From: Actinoplanes sp. DH11
GTDB taxonomy: Bacteria; Actinomycetota; Actinomycetes; Mycobacteriales; Micromonosporaceae
Direction: 5' to 3'
NCBI RefSeq assembly: GCF_020873875.1
Contig: NZ_JAHWGU010000003.1
Coordinates: 310,001 to 374,000 of the forward strand
Length of the DNA stretch: 64,000 nucleotides
Shown: positions 61,301-64,000 of the stretch, in pieces
Position numbering within the stretch: the stretch's first letter is position 1
Layout: each line of letters opens with the position of its first letter
The notes under the pieces: model-generated
What the model was told of the DNA's origin: nothing
Databases searched by the model: none
Seen by the model: only the letters and a program-made list of their open reading frames with translations
Position numbers and translations under genes: made by a program

Positions 61301-61877
61301 GCTCGGTCCAGTCGCCGGAGTCGAGGGCGGTGCGGTAGGCGCGGTAGGGCGCCTGCCCGCCGTCGGCCGGGTCGGGGAACACGTCGTGGATGGCGAGGAT
61401 CCCGCCGGCGGCCAGGTGTGGCGCCCAGCTCGCGAGGTCACGCTGCGCGGACTCGTCGGTGTGGCTGCCGTCGAGGAACAGCAGCGCCAGCGGTGCCGTC
61501 CACAGCCCGGCAAGGTCCTCGGCGCGGGCTACCACGGCCACGACCACGTCCTCGGCGCCGGCGGCGGCGATCGTACGGCGGAAGCCCGGCAGGGTGTCGA
61601 TCAGCCCGATCGCCGGGTCGACCAGCCCGGGATCGTGGTACTCCCATCCGGGCTGGTGTTCCTCGGACCCGCGATGGTGGTCGACGGTGACGACCTTGCC
61701 GCCCCGGGCGCGGGCGGCGGCGGCCAGGTAGAGCGTCGACTTACCGAGGTAGCTGCCGACCTCGAGGATCGGCCCGGCCGGTGCGCCGAGGGCCGCCTCG
61801 GCCAGCGCGCGACCCTCGTCGGCGGGCATGAACCCGGTTGCCGCGGCGGCGGCGGCCAGCAGGCCGGAATCGAGCAT
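61257..61877 (-). CDS. Class I SAM-dependent methyltransferase (CmcI/Methyltransf_24-like)
   Basis: A 206-residue methyltransferase with ILEVGSYLGKSTLYLAAAA (motif I), VVTVDHHRGSEEHQPGWEYHD, and LLFLDGSHTDESAQRDLASWAPHLAAGGILAIHDV. It faces the preceding three genes but belongs to the same functional cluster by content. The C-terminus overlaps the end of the toroid gene. Substrate unknown. Confidence 0.9.
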   Translation of the reverse strand: MLDSGLLAAAAAATGFMPADEGRALAEAALGAPAGPILEVGSYLGKSTLYLAAAARARGGKVVTVDHHRGSEEHQPGWEYHDPGLVDPAIGLIDTLPGFRRTIAAAGAEDVVVAVVARAEDLAGLWTAPLALLFLDGSHTDESAQRDLASWAPHLAAGGILAIHDVFPDPADGGQAPYRAYRTALDSGDWTELSGQGSLRLLRRDR

Positions 61878-61947
61878 CGCCCCATCATATGGATCTCCCG
61901 CTTGGCGGTCGCGCGGCGGCCCGGCCTCAGGTATCGACGATGCCCTC

Positions 61948-61976
61948 TTGGAAAAGTGATATCACATTGCTAACGT
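61948..61976 (+). promoter_or_regulatory. Promoter of the SPFH operon with a palindrome in the spacer
   Basis: TTGGAA (61948-61953) and TAACGT (61971-61976) are 17 bp apart, good housekeeping elements. The perfect palindrome GTGATATCAC (61956-61965) lies between them, and a related AGTGACATCGCCACT follows at 61977-61991. Both could be bound by a repressor, perhaps the RHH protein of the operon. Confidence 0.65.
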
Positions 61977-62006
61977 AGTGACATCGCCACTCGGAGGGAG
62001 CGTCTT

Positions 62007-62918
62007 ATGACGGAATACCTGGACCTGCCCACGCCCCAGGTTCGTGAGCGCATCGCCCGGGGTGCGTCGGGCTGGCCGGTGCTCGCCGGGTCGGTGCTCG
62101 TGATCCTGGTCGGCACCGCCGCGATCGTCGCCGGTGCGCTGCTCGGCAACACCGTCGTCCAGGTGAGCCTGATCGTGGCCGGCGGCCTGCTCGTCCTCGC
62201 CGCCGCGGCGGCCCTGGCCGGTCTCACCCCGGTCGCGCCCGGCGAGGCCCGGGTCCTGCAACTGCTCGGCCGCTACACCGGGACGGTGCGCACCGACGGG
62301 CTGCGCTGGGTCAACCCGCTCACCGCCCGGCGCCGGGTCTCCACCCGCATCCGGAACCACGAGACCGACGTTCTCAAGGTCAACGACGCCGACGGCAACC
62401 CCATCGAGATCGCCGCCGTGGTCGTCTGGCAGGTCGAGGACACCGCCCGGGCCGTCTTCGAGGTCGACGACTTCATCGAGTTCGTCGCCATCCAGACCGA
62501 GACCGCGGTGCGGCACATCGCCAACAGCTACTCCTACGACTCGCACGACACCGCCCTGATGTCGCTGCGCGACAACGCCGACGAGATCACCGCGCGACTG
62601 TCCGAGGAGATCGGGGTACGCGTCGCCGCCGCCGGCGTGAAGATCATCGAGTCCCGCCTGACGCGGCTCGCCTACTCACCCGAGATCGCCCACGCGATGC
62701 TGCGCCGGCAGCAGGCCAACGCCATCGTCGCCGCCCGCGCCCGGATCGTCGAGGGTGCCGTGGGCATGGTGGAGATGGCCCTGCTCCGGCTCGCCGAGAA
62801 CCACGTCGTCGACCTCGACGAGGAACGCAAGGCGGCGATGGTCAGCAACCTGCTGGTGGTCCTGTGCGGCGACAGGGACGCCCAGCCCGTGGTCAACGCG
62901 GGCACGCTCTACTCCTGA
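62007..62918 (+). CDS. SPFH/Band 7 membrane protein
   Basis: A 303-residue protein. Two N-terminal transmembrane helices ([45 protein letters not shown]) are followed by an SPFH domain: [83 protein letters not shown] proteins form membrane microdomain scaffolds. It is the first gene of an operon; the next gene starts 4 bp after its stop. Confidence 0.92.
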   Translation: MTEYLDLPTPQVRERIARGASGWPVLAGSVLVILVGTAAIVAGALLGNTVVQVSLIVAGGLLVLAAAAALAGLTPVAPGEARVLQLLGRYTGTVRTDGLRWVNPLTARRRVSTRIRNHETDVLKVNDADGNPIEIAAVVVWQVEDTARAVFEVDDFIEFVAIQTETAVRHIANSYSYDSHDTALMSLRDNADEITARLSEEIGVRVAAAGVKIIESRLTRLAYSPEIAHAMLRRQQANAIVAARARIVEGAVGMVEMALLRLAENHVVDLDEERKAAMVSNLLVVLCGDRDAQPVVNAGTLYS

Positions 62919-62922
62919 CCGG

Positions 62923-63150
62923 ATGGCGAGCGAACGCAAGAAGCTCCTTCTCCGGCTCGACCCGGCGGTGCACGACGCACTGGCGCGCTGGGCCGGGGAC
63001 GAGCTTCGCAGCACCAACGCCCAGATCGAGTACCTCCTGCGCAAGGCCCTCGCCGACGCCGGTCGCCTGCCCGGCGGGGTCGCCCGGATGCGCGGACCGG
63101 GCCGGCCGCCGGCCGAACCGGAAGCGGAGCCGCACCCCGAAGGAGAGTGA
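62923..63150 (+). CDS. Arc/CopG ribbon-helix-helix protein
   Basis: A 75-residue protein. Residues 5-45 (RKKLLLRLDPAVHDALARWA, NAQIEYLLRKALADAG) are a ribbon-helix-helix fold; the rest is a Pro/Glu-rich tail. RHH proteins bind palindromic DNA as dimers. In this family it is usually found downstream of an SPFH gene. It may regulate the operon through the GTGATATCAC palindrome; that is inferred. Confidence 0.88.
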   Translation: MASERKKLLLRLDPAVHDALARWAGDELRSTNAQIEYLLRKALADAGRLPGGVARMRGPGRPPAEPEAEPHPEGE

Positions 63151-63151
63151 C

Positions 63152-63778
63152 ATGGCAGTGCCCGGCAGTCTCCCGCAGCGCGTCCACCTGCTGGCTTACG
63201 ACCCCGCCAAGGGCCGGGTCCCGATGGGCAGCAACCTCGGCGTCGTGCTGCGGGCGGCAGCCCTCGCCGACCTGCACCTCAGCGGCCACCTCACCGACGA
63301 CCGCGGCCGCGCCGTCCCCGGCATCCGGCAGCCCTGCCACGATCCCTTCCTGCAGACCGTGCTGGACCAGGTCGCCGCCGCCAAGCCGCGCGCCTGGAAG
63401 ACCTGGATCGGCAGCCGGCACCGGGCCGCCGTCGTGGCGGTGCGCCGGCAGCTCGCCGACGGCCGCTGGGTCCGCCTGGAACAGCGCAAGGTCCTGGGAC
63501 TGTTTCCGGCGACCCGGGTGACCGTCCGCGACCCGCGCGTCCGCAAGGAGCTGCTCGGCCGGGTCGGCAGCGCCCTGAAGGACCCCCTCGACCGGGTCGG
63601 CCCCGCCGACGCCGCGCTCGTGGCCGTCGTCGCCGCGGCGGACCTCACCCTCGTCCTCGACCGTGCGGCCCGGCGCACCCACAAACGGCGCATCCAGCAG
63701 CTCACCGAGCACAGCGGACCGGTCGCGCCGGCGCTGCGCGCCTGGATCAGGGATGCCGCGCTCGGCGAGGTCGGCTGA
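63152..63778 (+). CDS. GOLPH3/VPS74 (GPP34) family protein
   Basis: A 208-residue protein of the bacterial GOLPH3-like family: LPQRVHLLAYDPAKGRV, LGVVLRAAALADLHLSGHLTDDRGRA, PCHDPFLQTVLDQVAAA and ALVAVVAAADLTLVL. Eukaryotic GOLPH3 binds PI4P and coats membranes; the bacterial role is unknown. It starts 1 bp after the RHH stop with GGAGAG as ribosome site. A perfect 12-bp palindrome (63799-63810) and a GCACA/TGTGC pair follow. Confidence 0.87.
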   Translation: MAVPGSLPQRVHLLAYDPAKGRVPMGSNLGVVLRAAALADLHLSGHLTDDRGRAVPGIRQPCHDPFLQTVLDQVAAAKPRAWKTWIGSRHRAAVVAVRRQLADGRWVRLEQRKVLGLFPATRVTVRDPRVRKELLGRVGSALKDPLDRVGPADAALVAVVAAADLTLVLDRAARRTHKRRIQQLTEHSGPVAPALRAWIRDAALGEVG

Positions 63779-63905
63779 CTCGCGCCCACCACCCCCCTCC
63801 ACGGCCGTGGCACAGGTTCATGTGCAAGAGTCCTGCAACGGGGTACATCCCTGGGTCGTCGGGGGTGGTTGGCTCGTGCACACGGAAAGCGAACGGTGAT
63901 CGGGT

Positions 63906-64000
63906 TTGGACGCGGCACCCGACGACCTGTTCTCCGGCGGCGGTGAGCTCGGGCGCCTGATGGCCCGGCGGGACTGGGCGGCCACCGATCTGGGCCCGGC
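63906..64000 (+). CDS. 5' end of a sensor or SpoIIE-type protein (continues past window)
   Basis: A TTG at 63906 follows GGTGAT by five bases and opens a frame that continues to the end of the window. The 31 visible residues include GGELGRLMARRDWAATDLGP, a stretch that starts many actinobacterial PAS/GAF sensor kinases and SpoIIE-like phosphatases. The 127-bp gap before it holds the palindrome noted above and a GGGTAC element at 63841. Too short for more. Confidence 0.6.
   Translation, partial: MDAAPDDLFSGGGELGRLMARRDWAATDLGP

Noticed and set aside
63841..63846. GGGTAC as a SigB-type -10 for the last gene
   Set aside because: No GNNT element lies 14-16 bases upstream, so it was not listed as a promoter.
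1..64000. tRNA, rRNA, insertion sequences, prophage or integrase
   Set aside because: No cloverleaf-like sequence, transposase or integrase motif or terminal inverted repeat was seen by eye; a tRNAscan or ISfinder search could still find a short one.

Overview
This is 64 kb of high-GC DNA from a filamentous actinomycete, most likely Micromonosporaceae (Actinoplanes or Micromonospora-like). The evidence is the strong G/C bias at third codon positions, many GTG and TTG starts, an F420-dependent oxidoreductase, a Tat-type phosphoesterase, a class F sortase, an FxSxx-COOH-like peptide locus, a bacterial GOLPH3 protein and several actinobacterial stress or ECF promoter look-alikes. No rRNA, tRNA, CRISPR array, transposase or integrase was seen. 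The assignment to a genus is inference.

Layout. 0-11.6 kb is mixed chromosomal content: the 3' end of a penicillin-binding protein, a GH13 enzyme, a secreted metallophosphoesterase, three immunity-like genes in a row, an F420-type oxidoreductase coupled to a decayed fructosamine kinase, a TetR/DHA2 efflux pair with a clear operator, and an SNase-like protein. 11.7-22.1 kb is the most unusual region. Three tightly coupled genes (a membrane protein and two P-loop ATPases) converge on a minus-strand set made of a short FxsA-like peptide, a giant pseudo-ParA/TIR-like/NB-ARC/TPR protein and an unknown protein. A standalone HEXXH peptide-modification enzyme diverges from the peptide. It looks like a radical-SAM-less relative of the FxSxx-COOH RiPP systems. 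22.1-30.2 kb holds membrane and zinc-ribbon proteins, a small HTH regulator, a TerD-like protein and a damaged epoxide hydrolase/MarR pair. 30.4-39.1 kb carries a glutamate-synthase-like flavoprotein, an L,D-transpeptidase, two secreted GH43 arabinan-degrading enzymes behind a LacI-type operator, and a secreted S8 protease with an unusual active site. 39.2-44.6 kb has pntAB, an ECF sigma/anti-sigma pair and a sortase. 44.6-49.1 kb has an SDR/TetR pair, a PRC-barrel/DUF2382 stress protein, an inverted TGATCA repeat array and an MFS permease.

49.2-53.7 kb holds a second possible conflict module. A nucleosidase (MTAN/PNP fold) and a membrane protein are encoded by overlapping genes and share a short motif: it lies at the C-terminus of the first and the N-terminus of the second, as in bacterial amyloid signalling pairs. 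A NrtR-type Nudix protein and a small membrane protein lie divergently beside it. 53.7-57.6 kb contains a DUF1059 protein, an HxlR regulator with a large palindrome, tandem imine-reductase-like genes (the second internally deleted), and a TetR/streptogramin-lyase pair. 58-62 kb is a compact glycosyltransferase, methyltransferase, cyclase-like and methyltransferase cluster. 62-63.8 kb is an SPFH, ribbon-helix-helix and GOLPH3 operon with a good promoter and internal palindrome. The window ends just inside what looks like a sensor/phosphatase gene.

Several neighbouring genes are worn or rearranged (fructosamine kinase, epoxide hydrolase, MarR, imine reductase). In-frame short tandem repeats are common in linkers.
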